Counted from the stretch's first letter, positions 1 to 6,572 are shown. The stretch is DNA of 11,889 nt from JBHIER01 sp046760705 [NCBI: bacterium] (GCA_046760705.1 JBHIER010000053.1:1-11889); one strand, 5' to 3'. Numbers and translations are program-made. Notes: generated by a model from the sequence alone, not told the origin.

Positions 1-120
1 CCAAAATCGTTCTGGGGTTAGGTTTACGATGCCCGCCCCGGGAGATAACTTCATATCGAACGGGGCCCGATACCTGCCCGCTTGGCAGCAGGCGGGCGGG
101 CTGGACATCGGACTTTCCCC
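1..120. repeat. Palindromic intergenic repeat, copy A (uninterrupted)
   Basis: Positions 1-40 match 4566-4605 at 36 of 40 bases, and 41-66 match 4709-4734 at 23 of 26, so this is a dispersed repeat. The core is a hairpin with gccccg at 35-40 pairing with cggggc at 61-66. A second GC-rich inverted repeat follows (gcccgc 76-81, gcgggc 92-97). The stretch ending in ctttcccc (about 113-120) resembles the gggctttcccc after copy B, so the shared unit may extend beyond 66. It lies just upstream of lgt. No protein is evident here. It may fold in RNA, but a function is not shown. Confidence 0.75.
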
Positions 121-169
121 CTGACTCTGGGGCGCACTCTTTCGAACGAATATTCTAAAGGGGTTTTCT

Positions 170-991
170 GTGCACCCGACACTGGTTGAGATCGGCCCTC
201 TGGCCATTCGCAGTTACGGTCTGATGTTGGCCCTGTCGTTTTTTCTCGGCATCCTCCAGGCCCGGTGGAGGGCCCAAAGGGCTGGCATCGACCCTCAGAA
301 AATGATGGACCTAGCTGTGGTGGTCATCCTCGCTTCGATCATCGGGTCCAGGGGGCTGTACGTTGTTTTTCATCTCGACGAGTTTTCCGCCCACCCGTTG
401 GATATTATCAACCCTTTTCAGAGTTCTGGAGAGGTCGGTATACAAGGTCTGACCATGTACGGGGGTGTCATTCTGGCTTTTCTCCTCAGTCTGTGGTTCT
501 TGAGGCGTCACCGTCTGCCAACATGGAAGGTGGTCGATGTGGTTGCCCCTTCCATCGCGCTCGGCGTCTTTCTGACGCGGATCGGGTGTTTTTTGAACGG
601 CTGTTGCTTCGGGAAACCGAGCAGTCTTCCATGGTGCGTCGTATTTCCAGAAGAGAGTGCGGCCGGATATTTCGCAACGAGAGACTTTTATCCTGATACG
701 TGTCTTCATCCCACACAGTTATACTCTTCGCTTTACGGATTAGCTATCTTCGGATTGCTCCTTGTTTTGGAACGCTACAAGAAATTCGATGGGTTTACCT
801 TTTGGCTCTTTATCCTTCTCTATGCGGTGGCCCGGTTCAGCGTCGATTTTGTGCGGTTTTACGAGCAGGCCATGACAATTCACCCGGGGGGTATAGAGGT
901 CTCGGTGAACCATCTGATCAGCGCGGTGCTTTTCGTTTTGGCTCTGTTTATGATGTTCCACCTGGGCCGCAGGAAGACTGCCGCCTCATGA
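170..991 (+). CDS. lgt: Prolipoprotein diacylglyceryl transferase (Lgt)
   Basis: Lgt is an inner-membrane enzyme that transfers diacylglycerol from phosphatidylglycerol to the lipobox cysteine of prolipoproteins, the first step of lipoprotein maturation. The 273-residue product has the usual family length and about seven hydrophobic segments. Family landmarks are the N-terminal HPTLVEIGPLAIRSYGLM, the GLTMYGG loop (about 93-99), the RIGCFLNGCCFGKP signature (137-150, a variant of the classical GRIGNFxN box with the key Arg at 137), HPTQLY (180-185) and a late ARFSVDFVRFYE segment with Arg222 and Arg229. Tyr97 stands where E. coli has His103, a substitution I believe occurs in other lineages. 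The GTG start at 170 is supported by AAAGGGG (157-163), 6 nt upstream, and by the typical N-terminus. The stop overlaps the next gene's start (ATGA), so the two are probably translationally coupled. Confidence 0.95.
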   Translation: MHPTLVEIGPLAIRSYGLMLALSFFLGILQARWRAQRAGIDPQKMMDLAVVVILASIIGSRGLYVVFHLDEFSAHPLDIINPFQSSGEVGIQGLTMYGGVILAFLLSLWFLRRHRLPTWKVVDVVAPSIALGVFLTRIGCFLNGCCFGKPSSLPWCVVFPEESAAGYFATRDFYPDTCLHPTQLYSSLYGLAIFGLLLVLERYKKFDGFTFWLFILLYAVARFSVDFVRFYEQAMTIHPGGIEVSVNHLISAVLFVLALFMMFHLGRRKTAAS

Positions 992-1761
992 GGCCGATCA
1001 TGTTTGTGGGGCGCATCACAGCTCACATCGTTGGCCAGGGGCTGAAGCTGTGCAGGGGGGTTCTTGAGGGGCTCAGCTATCTTGTCTACCCTCCCTTCTG
1101 TTTGGTGTGCGAGAGAGATTTGACGGGGAAGGAACACCTGGTGTGTGAGCGATGTTGGAGCAGTGTGGAGATGATCGATCGTCCCTTCTGTCTGCAATGC
1201 GGGGCACCGTTGCCCTCAATGGAGCGATCATGTTTGGGCTGCAGGGGCAAGAGGTTCCACTTCTCAGGAGTGAGGGCGGCCTTTCGATATACTGAAGATG
1301 TGCGCAAGGTGATTCACGCTTTTAAGTTCCATCGGAAGACCTCCTTGGCCAGGAGATTGGGCAGAACCCTGGCCTTTGCTGTGATCCAGGATGTGCGTTT
1401 TGGGGACGTGGATTGTCTGGTTCCGGTGCCTCTTCACCCGAGCAGATTGCGCGAGCGCGGATACAACCAGAGCGATCTCTTGGCCGAAGCCATCTGCGCT
1501 GAACTGGGGATAGTGTGCATGAAGAACGCGCTGATCCGCACCAAGAGGACCAGAGCCCAGACGGCCCTGAACCCGCAGCGGCGGCAACGGAATGTTGAGA
1601 AGGCCTTTGCTGTGGTTCACCCCACTGGGCTTGTGGGCAAAAAGGTTGCCCTTGTGGATGACGTCTTCACCACCGGGGCGACCGTCGAGGCCTGCGCCCA
1701 GGCATTGAGAGATGGAGGCGCTGCCGATGTCACTGTGCTGACAGTGGCCCGGGCTTGGTGA
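988..1761 (+). CDS. comF: ComF family phosphoribosyltransferase-like protein
   Basis: The product is 257 residues, the typical ComF/GntX length. Two zinc-binding Cys pairs near the N-terminus are visible: C38xxC41 with C53xxC56, and C68xxC71 with C82xxC85. A type I phosphoribosyltransferase fold follows, with the PRPP-binding loop VALVDDVFTTGATV at about 220-233. LVPVPLHPSRLRERGYNQS (about 144-162) is also characteristic. In naturally competent bacteria ComF helps move incoming single-stranded DNA in the cytoplasm. Homologues are widespread in non-competent bacteria, where their role is unclear. The reading frame is open from 700, but the ATG at 988 overlaps the lgt stop by 4 bp and gives a normal N-terminus, so I prefer it. 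Nothing nearby indicates a competence operon. Confidence 0.92.
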   Translation: MRPIMFVGRITAHIVGQGLKLCRGVLEGLSYLVYPPFCLVCERDLTGKEHLVCERCWSSVEMIDRPFCLQCGAPLPSMERSCLGCRGKRFHFSGVRAAFRYTEDVRKVIHAFKFHRKTSLARRLGRTLAFAVIQDVRFGDVDCLVPVPLHPSRLRERGYNQSDLLAEAICAELGIVCMKNALIRTKRTRAQTALNPQRRQRNVEKAFAVVHPTGLVGKKVALVDDVFTTGATVEACAQALRDGGAADVTVLTVARAW

Positions 1762-1796
1762 GATTTTAACTCCAGCCTCGCAAATTATCGCACCAT

Positions 1797-1839
1797 ATTT
1801 ACGGGCACAAGGCCCTACACTACATTTTTATTTGATCAG
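1797..1839. repeat. Imperfect direct repeat, left copy, flanking the IS21-like remnant
   Basis: Two blocks recur at 2322-2352. Block 1 (1797-1814, atttacgggcacaaggcc) matches 2322-2339 at 16 of 18 bases. Block 2 (1827-1839, tttatttgatcag) matches 2340-2352 exactly. The left copy has 12 extra bases between the blocks (1815-1826), including ctacactac. The reverse complement of that 9-mer lies at 2352-2360, right after the right copy. The pair brackets the small IS-derived ORF, so these are probably subterminal sequences of a decayed mobile element. Confidence 0.6.
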
Positions 1840-1904
1840 CCATAGGCGTTTCCCTGAAAAAGCAGTATATCCTTCCCCAGAACCAGAAACAAAGGAGGGA
1901 GGAT

Positions 1905-2237
1905 ATGCCTGACAAAAGGATTACGGTCGTGGATTTGTACCAACTGCTGAGGCGCTGGCATGATGAGCAGACCATCAGCCAAATATCGAGCTCCATGGGG
2001 CTGGATCGAAAGACCATTCGAGGGTACCTGGCACAGGACAGCTTAAAACTGCATCTGGAGGAGATTCACACTCTGATCAACGATCCCGTCGAACCACTCA
2101 AACCCAAGTGTGCCTATGAGGTGATCTGCCAAAGCCCCGATCCAGTGGGGATCGCACACAACGCTCACCAGATCATTATCAAAGGAGAATCGTACCGCAA
2201 AAAAACGGCATGTAAAACGAAAAAAGAAAACGCTTGA
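1905..2237 (+). pseudogene. IS21-family remnant: IstA N-terminus joined in frame to IstB C-terminus
   Basis: This is a 110-residue ORF with a strong ribosome site (AAAGGAGGGAGG, 1891-1902). Residues 5-45 (ITVVDLYQLLRRWHDEQTIS, then SMGLDRKTIRGYLAQ) look like the helix-turn-helix start of an IS21 transposase, IstA. Residues about 80-100, with HNAHQIIIKGESYRKK, look instead like the C-terminal end of IstB, the ATP-binding helper encoded after istA. The join lies around residues 55-78. The DDE catalytic core and the whole AAA+ module are missing, so it cannot be a working transposase. The simplest reading is an IS21-type element with an internal deletion of roughly 2 kb that kept both ends in frame. 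The HTH call is fairly firm; the IstB call comes from remembered family sequence and is less certain. A small DNA-binding protein may still be made from it. Confidence 0.6.
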
Positions 2238-2262
2238 CATTCGAAAATAAGGGTAATATCTT
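2234..2262 (+). promoter_or_regulatory. Possible sigma70-type promoter overlapping the end of the IS-like ORF
   Basis: A perfect -35 TTGACA (2234-2239) is followed after exactly 17 nt by TATCTT (2257-2262), which matches 4 of 6 -10 positions. TAATAT (2254-2259) is an alternative with too short a spacer. The -35 overlaps the ORF's TGA stop. If used, transcription would run toward the type II gap gene with a leader of about 320 nt. Confidence 0.35.
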
Positions 2263-2321
2263 ATCCCTAAAAACAGCTAAAGGGTGGGCAATATCATGGC
2301 CCTCGACAATTTATGGACTGC

Positions 2322-2352
2322 ATTTACAGACACAAGGCCTTTATTTGATCAG
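2322..2352. repeat. Imperfect direct repeat, right copy, flanking the IS21-like remnant
   Basis: This is the partner of 1797-1839, without the 12-bp insertion seen there. It is followed at once by gtagtgtag (2352-2360), the reverse complement of ctacactac (1815-1823) in the left copy. Also, acagacacaa (2326-2335) is the reverse complement of ttgtgtctgt (2415-2424), which ties this copy to the inverted repeats downstream. Confidence 0.6.
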
Positions 2353-2380
2353 TAGTGTAGCTTTATGGGCGTCTGTCCTG

Positions 2381-2472
2381 TGAACAAATATGTTCACCTG
2401 ACACATGTTCTAATTTGTGTCTGTCCGAAAAACGGAGTTTTTAGGAGAAATCAGTAATTTGCAGACAGACAC
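2381..2472. repeat. Cluster of palindromes and inverted repeats
   Basis: A perfect 6-bp-arm palindrome, tgaaca/tgttca, lies at 2381-2396. It is followed by gtgtctgtc at 2417-2425 and its exact reverse complement gacagacac at 2464-2472, a 9-bp inverted repeat with a 38-nt loop. Such gtgtctgtc-type ends resemble non-autonomous IS or REP-like elements. The family assignment is only a guess. Confidence 0.5.
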
Positions 2473-2490
2473 TCCTTGATCATTTTCTAC

Positions 2491-2518
2491 TTGACCATTC
2501 CGTAAAAATTGTTATTTT
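2491..2518 (+). promoter_or_regulatory. Possible promoter of the type II gap gene
   Basis: TTGACC (2491-2496, 5 of 6 -35 matches) is followed 16 nt later by TATTTT (2513-2518) in a very AT-rich stretch, about 70 nt before the ATG at 2587. The -10 assignment is ambiguous because of the T-rich run. Confidence 0.35.
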
Positions 2519-2586
2519 TATATTTTTTTTAGAGTTAAAGGGTTGATTTAGGAATTGGTTTGATTCTCTATCGGAAAGGATTGACT

Positions 2587-3612
2587 ATGAGCGCAAAAGT
2601 GGCAATAGTCGGCTATGGGACCATTGGCAAGCGGGTGGCTGATGCGGTGGCCCTTCAGAAAGACATGGAGGTGGCCGGAGTTGTCAAAACCCGGGTCACC
2701 TTTGAGCTGGACATCGCAAAAATGAGGAACTATCCCATATATGCCAGCGATCAGAAGAGCCTGTCGCTCTTCAGGGGGGCGGGAATCGAGGTGCAAGGGA
2801 AGATTGAGGATCTGCTGCAGAGAGCAGACATCGTGGTCGATTGTACCCCCAAACCCATTGGGGCGAAGAACAGAGAGACCTTGTACGTTCCTAACAAGGT
2901 CAAGGCTATTTACCAGGGGGGGGAGAAGGCAGGGGTGGCTGAGATCTCCTTTGTGGCCCAATGCAACTACGGAGAGGCCTTCGGAAAGGATCACGTTCGC
3001 GTGGTCAGTTGTAACACCACCGGTCTGTCCAGAACGCTCTATGCCCTCCACGAGGCCTTCGGCATACAGAGGGCCCGGGCCACCCTGGTTCGGCGGGGCA
3101 CCGATCCGGGTCAGGTGAAACGGGGGCCGATCAACGCCATCGTCCCCACGTTTGAGTTCCCCTCCCATCACGGACCAGACGTGCGGACCGTGATCCACGA
3201 CGTTGAAGTCTTCACCACTTCAATGGTGGTGCCGACCACCATTATGCACATTCACTCTCTGAGTGTGCACTTGAGGAAAGAGGCTACCCCCAAAGATGTG
3301 CTCGGCCTCTTTTCCCAAACCCCTCGGGTCCGGATGGTCCGAGCCCAGGATAACATCCACTCCACAGCAGCCATCATGGAGATGTCCAGGGACCTGGGCA
3401 ACCATCGGGGGGATATGATGGAGATCTGTGTGTGGGAGGAAGGGATCGGTACCTACCACGATGAGATCTTTTACATGCAGGCGGTCCACCAGGAGAGCGA
3501 TGTGGTCCCAGAGAATATCGACGCCATAAGGGCTATGCTAAAGATTACAGACGACCCCCTGGAAAGTATGAAGATGACCGATGAATCTTTGGGTCTAAAA
3601 AGATGGTGGTAG
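2587..3612 (+). CDS. gap: Archaeal-type (type II) glyceraldehyde-3-phosphate dehydrogenase
   Basis: The cytoplasmic enzyme interconverts glyceraldehyde-3-phosphate and 1,3-bisphosphoglycerate with NAD(P). The 341-residue product fits the archaeal GAPDH family, not the bacterial one. It has VAIVGYGTIGKRVADAV at the N-terminus (Rossmann fold), the active-site VVSCNTTGLSRTL with Cys142, the RGPINAIVP block (180-187), PSHHGPDV (192-199), VVPTTIMHIHS with the catalytic His region at 221-223, and near the C-terminus IFYMQAVHQESDVVPENIDA as two adjoining conserved stretches. GVVKTR (about 31-36) falls where archaeal enzymes tolerate NADP; cofactor choice is inference. The ATG at 2587 is preferred over the upstream TTG at 2560 because GGAAAGGA (2573-2580) lies 6 nt before it. 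The aldolase gene follows 13 nt later, so they are co-transcribed. Having this family beside two type I GAPDHs is unusual. Confidence 0.95.
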   Translation: MSAKVAIVGYGTIGKRVADAVALQKDMEVAGVVKTRVTFELDIAKMRNYPIYASDQKSLSLFRGAGIEVQGKIEDLLQRADIVVDCTPKPIGAKNRETLYVPNKVKAIYQGGEKAGVAEISFVAQCNYGEAFGKDHVRVVSCNTTGLSRTLYALHEAFGIQRARATLVRRGTDPGQVKRGPINAIVPTFEFPSHHGPDVRTVIHDVEVFTTSMVVPTTIMHIHSLSVHLRKEATPKDVLGLFSQTPRVRMVRAQDNIHSTAAIMEMSRDLGNHRGDMMEICVWEEGIGTYHDEIFYMQAVHQESDVVPENIDAIRAMLKITDDPLESMKMTDESLGLKRWW

Positions 3613-3625
3613 GAAGGAAGAGACG

Positions 3626-4549
3626 GTGCCTTTGGTAACAAACCTCGAGATCCAGCAAGAGGCCAAGAGGGGGAGATACTCGGTCGGCGCCTTCAATACC
3701 AGTAATTTAGAGATAACTCAGGCCATCATTGAGGCCGCCGAAGAGGGGAGGGCTCCGGTGATTGTGGCTACCTCCCAGAGCGCCATCACCTATGCGGGGA
3801 TAGATGTGCTGGCCGCCATTGTGCGCACAATGGCGGCCAAAGCAACGGTGCCGGTCTCCCTGCACCTGGATCATGGGACCGATTTTGATGCCATTATGGG
3901 GTGCATCCGTTACGGCTGGACATCGGTGATGTTCGATGGATCGCAGAAGCCCTTTGAGAGGAATGTGGCCCTCACCGAGGAGATCGTCCGCATTGCCCAC
4001 TCGGCCGGACTGTCGGTGGAGGCTGAATTGGGACGGTTGGTGGGCGTGGAGGATCAGGTCTCTGTGAGCCAGAGGGAGGCAGTGCTGACCGACCCGGACG
4101 AGGCGGTCCGGTTTGTTCAGGAGACCGGCTGCGACACCCTGGCGGTGGCCATCGGAACCTCTCACGGGGCGTACAAGTTTAAAGGGGAACCGAAGCTCGA
4201 TTTCGAGCGCCTGGAGAAGATCGCTCAGAGAGTCGAGGTGCCTCTGGTTCTCCATGGAGCCTCGGGGGTGATGCCTGAGTTCCTCGAGAAGGCCGGACAG
4301 TATGGGGCCAAACTGCCAGGAGCAAAAGGTGTCCCGCCGGAGGATATACGAAAAGCTATCTCCTGCGGCATTACGAAGGTGAATATCGATACAGATCTCC
4401 GCCTGGCCTTCACCGCAGCCACGAGGGAGTTTCTGGCCACACACCCCGAGGTCTTCGACCCGCGGAAGATCGTAGGGGCTGGCAGAGAGGCCATGAAAGG
4501 GGTGGTTAAAGCAAAGATCGATCTCTTGGGAAGCTGTGGGAAAGTTTAG
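3626..4549 (+). CDS. fba: Class II fructose-1,6-bisphosphate aldolase
   Basis: This enzyme cleaves or forms fructose-1,6-bisphosphate from dihydroxyacetone phosphate and glyceraldehyde-3-phosphate, using a divalent metal, in the cytoplasm. The product is 307 residues. Visible motifs are the N-terminal YSVGAFNTSNLE, HLDHG (80-84) with the catalytic Asp82 and metal ligand His83, VEAELGRLVGVED with Glu134, AIGTSHGAYK with His180, VLHGASGV with His210, and the phosphate-binding KVNIDTDLR (251-259). This is the full set of class II ligands. The GTG start at 3626 is supported by the ribosome site AGGAAGGAAG (3611-3620) and by the family-typical N-terminus. It follows the type II gap stop by 13 nt, and the close pairing suggests the two enzymes work in one direction of flux, perhaps gluconeogenic. 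A member acting on tagatose-bisphosphate cannot be fully excluded. Confidence 0.93.
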   Translation: MPLVTNLEIQQEAKRGRYSVGAFNTSNLEITQAIIEAAEEGRAPVIVATSQSAITYAGIDVLAAIVRTMAAKATVPVSLHLDHGTDFDAIMGCIRYGWTSVMFDGSQKPFERNVALTEEIVRIAHSAGLSVEAELGRLVGVEDQVSVSQREAVLTDPDEAVRFVQETGCDTLAVAIGTSHGAYKFKGEPKLDFERLEKIAQRVEVPLVLHGASGVMPEFLEKAGQYGAKLPGAKGVPPEDIRKAISCGITKVNIDTDLRLAFTAATREFLATHPEVFDPRKIVGAGREAMKGVVKAKIDLLGSCGKV

Positions 4550-4565
4550 GGCAGCAAAGCCGCAA

Positions 4566-4734
4566 CCAAAAACGTTTTTGGGTTAGGGTTACGATGCCCG
4601 CCCCGTTAAATAAGAGATGACCAAGCAGGAGATAGCAGGGCGTTGATTCTTTAGATGCTCTCGGAAGAGGATGTTAGCTGAACCAATCATTTAACGGGGC
4701 CCGCCCCGTGAGATAACTCCATATCTAACGGGGC
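4566..4734. repeat. Palindromic intergenic repeat, copy B, interrupted by a 103-bp insert
   Basis: 4566-4605 and 4709-4734 together match copy A (1-66). Between them lie 103 extra bases (4606-4708), with a 10-bp direct repeat gcccgccccg at 4596-4605 and 4699-4708 marking the junctions. The rejoined core hairpin here is gccccgtgagata/tatctaacggggc (4703-4734), 12 of 13 pairs, a better hairpin than in copy A. The copy begins with the perfect 16-bp palindrome ccaaaaacgtttttgg (4566-4581). It occupies most of the 272-bp gap between fba and the fused gap gene. No gene is seen in the gap. Confidence 0.8.
4600..4700. mobile_element. MITE-like 101-bp insert with 12-bp terminal inverted repeats
   Basis: The ends gccccgttaaat (4600-4611) and atttaacggggc (4689-4700) are perfect reverse complements over 12 bp and enclose 77 bp with no coding potential. 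Copy A lacks this segment, and gcccgccccg is duplicated at the two edges. That is the pattern expected for insertion of a short non-autonomous element, or for tandem growth of a palindromic repeat family. It encodes no transposase. Confidence 0.55.
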
Positions 4735-4821
4735 AAAGATTTTTTTGACCATACCATAAGGCGGGCTTTCCCCATCAATGGGTTTCAACAGAGGAATACG
4801 GAAAAGATGAGGTGATGAAAG

Positions 4822-6489
4822 ATGGCTATTCGGGTTGCAATTAACGGCTTCGGGCGTATTGGGCGGTTGGTCAGCCGGTTGGGGGCCAAGAACTCGAACA
4901 TCGAGCTGGTTGCCATTAACGATTTAGCCGACATTCACACGTCGGCCCATCTTCTCAAGCACGACTCGGTCCACGGGGTATTCGACGGCGACGTTCGGGT
5001 CGAGGACGGAGGGATCGTCATCGACGGTATCCCGACCACCTATCTCTCTCAAGGGCATCCGGAAGCGCTCCCGTGGGCGGAGTTGGGAGTAGAAGTGGTT
5101 GTGGAAGCTACCGGGGTCTTTCGAAAGAAGGAGCAACTGGCCGCACATTTGGAGGCCGGGGCCGATAAGGTTGTCCTCACCGCTCCGGCAAAGGACGACG
5201 TCGATGCCACCATTGTATTGGGTGTCAACGATGAGGATGCCAAACCTGGCCACCGGATTCTTTCAAACGCCTCCTGCACCACCAACTGTCTGGCCCCGGT
5301 GCTGAAGGTGATCAATGACCGATTCACCATCCGGCGGGGTTTTATGACCACAGTCCACGCCATCACCAATGACCAGCGCATTCTCGACGTATCCCATGCC
5401 GATCCGCGGCGGGCCAGGGCCGCTTCCATGTCCATCATTCCGACAAAGACAGGGGCCGCTTCGGCCATTAAACTCGTTCTCCCGGAACTGGCAGGAAAGC
5501 TGGAGGCAATGGCCATGAGGGTCCCCATTGCCGATGGGTCCAACATCGATCTGGCAATGGAACTGGAGAAGAAGACAACGGTCGAAGAGGTCAACGCCGC
5601 TTTCAAAGAGGCGGCTGAGACCGATCGGGAAAAGGGCGGCTTGAGGGGCATCTTGGAGTATTCGGAAGCTCCCCTGGTGTCGGTGGACATCATCGGCAAT
5701 CCCCATTCGGCCATCTTTGACAGCCTTTCGACCAGAATCATCGGGGACAATTTCGTGAAAGTCGTCGCCTGGTACGACAACGAGTGGGGATATTCCAACC
5801 GGGTTGTGGACCTCATCGAAAAGATCAGCGGCCACTACATCGTCCACTATCCCGCTTTCAAAGTCTTTGACACCCCGGTGGACTTTCAGGAATGTTCATA
5901 CTGGCTCGATACGCTGGAGGGAGATCGGTTTTTTGTCTCCGATATCGTCCCCAGTATGACCAGGAGCCAGGACTTGTCCGTGGAGATGGCCCTGGAGCTG
6001 TTCCCTCACTTCGGCCCAAATAGGGAAGAGTATATCAAGTACGTCGATTTCGTTAACAGGCGATGGCGGGTCTTTGAGGAGAAACTGAAAGAGGGCCGTT
6101 GGACTTTTCGGGATATTTACAGCCGGCCGGACATCGAAGCTTACATTACCGAGAAGAGGGCCCCATTGGACAGCAGTCCGGATCCGGCCGAGGAGATCGG
6201 TCGCCGGGTCGAGACCCTTATCCGCCATTTGGGGTACGAAACATACTACATCGGCCTGATGGACGATCATATCTATTATAACTTCCTGCTCAAGTCCAAT
6301 CGGGGCGTCATTGTCGATTTCCCATCCAGAGTGTACTCAAAATTCGCCTGTGGACAGATCATCACCGAAAATCCGAGTGTCGAGTTCCACGAACGCCAGT
6401 TCAAGAAGGTCTGGGACGAAATTCCAGCGGAATGGAAGGATAAGGAGAGAGTCAGAAGCTGGCTCAAAGAACAGTTGGGGAAGATCTAG
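4822..6489 (+). CDS. gap: Type I glyceraldehyde-3-phosphate dehydrogenase with a 220-residue C-terminal extension
   Basis: Residues 1-335 form a complete bacterial GAPDH: NGFGRIGR (8-15), AINDLAD with Asp34 near the cofactor ribose, SNASCTTNC (148-156) with catalytic Cys152, TVHAITNDQ with His179, IIPTKTGAA, and WYDNEWGYSNRVVDL (317-331). GAPDHs normally stop here. This one runs on without a stop to residue 555. The extension (nt 5827-6486) opens with a linker, then probable helices rich in W, E and R (about 370-450), then an alternating hydrophobic part with YYIGLMDDHIYYNFLLK and a closing FKKVWDEIPAEW. It weakly recalls C-terminal sensor modules of some bacterial regulators, but I cannot name the family. 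It lacks the paired cysteines of the plant GapB/CP12 tail. The ATG at 4822 has GAGGTGAT (4809-4816) 5-6 nt upstream. There is no sign of a frameshift. Confidence 0.93.
   Translation: MAIRVAINGFGRIGRLVSRLGAKNSNIELVAINDLADIHTSAHLLKHDSVHGVFDGDVRVEDGGIVIDGIPTTYLSQGHPEALPWAELGVEVVVEATGVFRKKEQLAAHLEAGADKVVLTAPAKDDVDATIVLGVNDEDAKPGHRILSNASCTTNCLAPVLKVINDRFTIRRGFMTTVHAITNDQRILDVSHADPRRARAASMSIIPTKTGAASAIKLVLPELAGKLEAMAMRVPIADGSNIDLAMELEKKTTVEEVNAAFKEAAETDREKGGLRGILEYSEAPLVSVDIIGNPHSAIFDSLSTRIIGDNFVKVVAWYDNEWGYSNRVVDLIEKISGHYIVHYPAFKVFDTPVDFQECSYWLDTLEGDRFFVSDIVPSMTRSQDLSVEMALELFPHFGPNREEYIKYVDFVNRRWRVFEEKLKEGRWTFRDIYSRPDIEAYITEKRAPLDSSPDPAEEIGRRVETLIRHLGYETYYIGLMDDHIYYNFLLKSNRGVIVDFPSRVYSKFACGQIITENPSVEFHERQFKKVWDEIPAEWKDKERVRSWLKEQLGKI
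5827..6486 (+). other. Unassigned C-terminal domain fused to GAPDH (residues 336-555)
   Basis: This marks the extra part of the fused GAPDH. It has no transmembrane stretch or signal sequence and only one cysteine (in FACGQ), so a disulfide switch like that of chloroplast GapB is unlikely. The first half appears helical and charged. The second half has a beta-like pattern (ETYYIGL, IYYNFLL, GVIVDF) ending in F-x-x-V-W-D-E-I-P and a short helical tail. I suspect a ligand-binding or regulatory domain; this is inference. Confidence 0.6.
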
Positions 6490-6572
6490 CCAAGCTTCGC
6501 CTTCCCGGTCACGGAACGAGCAAACCGACAGACCAAATGGCACGTACACTGGGGCAGATGGACATTGAACTT

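Larger units (their letters stand above)
2238..2586. other. Gene-free 349-bp leader region with mobile-element debris
   Basis: I see no coding gene here. It holds, in order, a possible promoter (2234-2262), the right copy of the direct repeat (2322-2352), a palindrome tgaaca-aata-tgttca (2381-2396), an inverted repeat gtgtctgtc (2417-2425) with gacagacac (2464-2472), and a very AT-rich stretch (about 2500-2535) with a second promoter-like sequence before the type II gap gene. Composition drops sharply to AT-rich compared with the flanking genes, as expected for insertion debris plus a promoter region. Confidence 0.6.

Noticed and set aside
700-987. N-terminal extension of the comF frame inside lgt
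   Set aside because: It overlaps lgt in another frame and is composition-driven; the start at 988 gives the normal ComF length and ATGA coupling.
2560-2586. Earlier TTG start for the type II gap gene
   Set aside because: It would add nine residues absent from the family and the good ribosome site lies after it, directly before the ATG at 2587.
4566-4581. Palindrome ccaaaaacgtttttgg as a terminator after fba
   Set aside because: It is AT-rich with no following T-run, and the sequence is part of the dispersed repeat, so termination is not supported.
4745-4773. TTGACC as a -35 box for the fused gap gene
   Set aside because: No acceptable -10 lies 15-19 nt downstream; the stretch there is GC-rich.
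5049-5847. Long minus-strand ORFs opposite the type I gap genes, and similar shadows opposite gap, fba and pgk
   Set aside because: They lie antisense to strongly conserved genes and show no domain; they reflect codon bias of the real gene.
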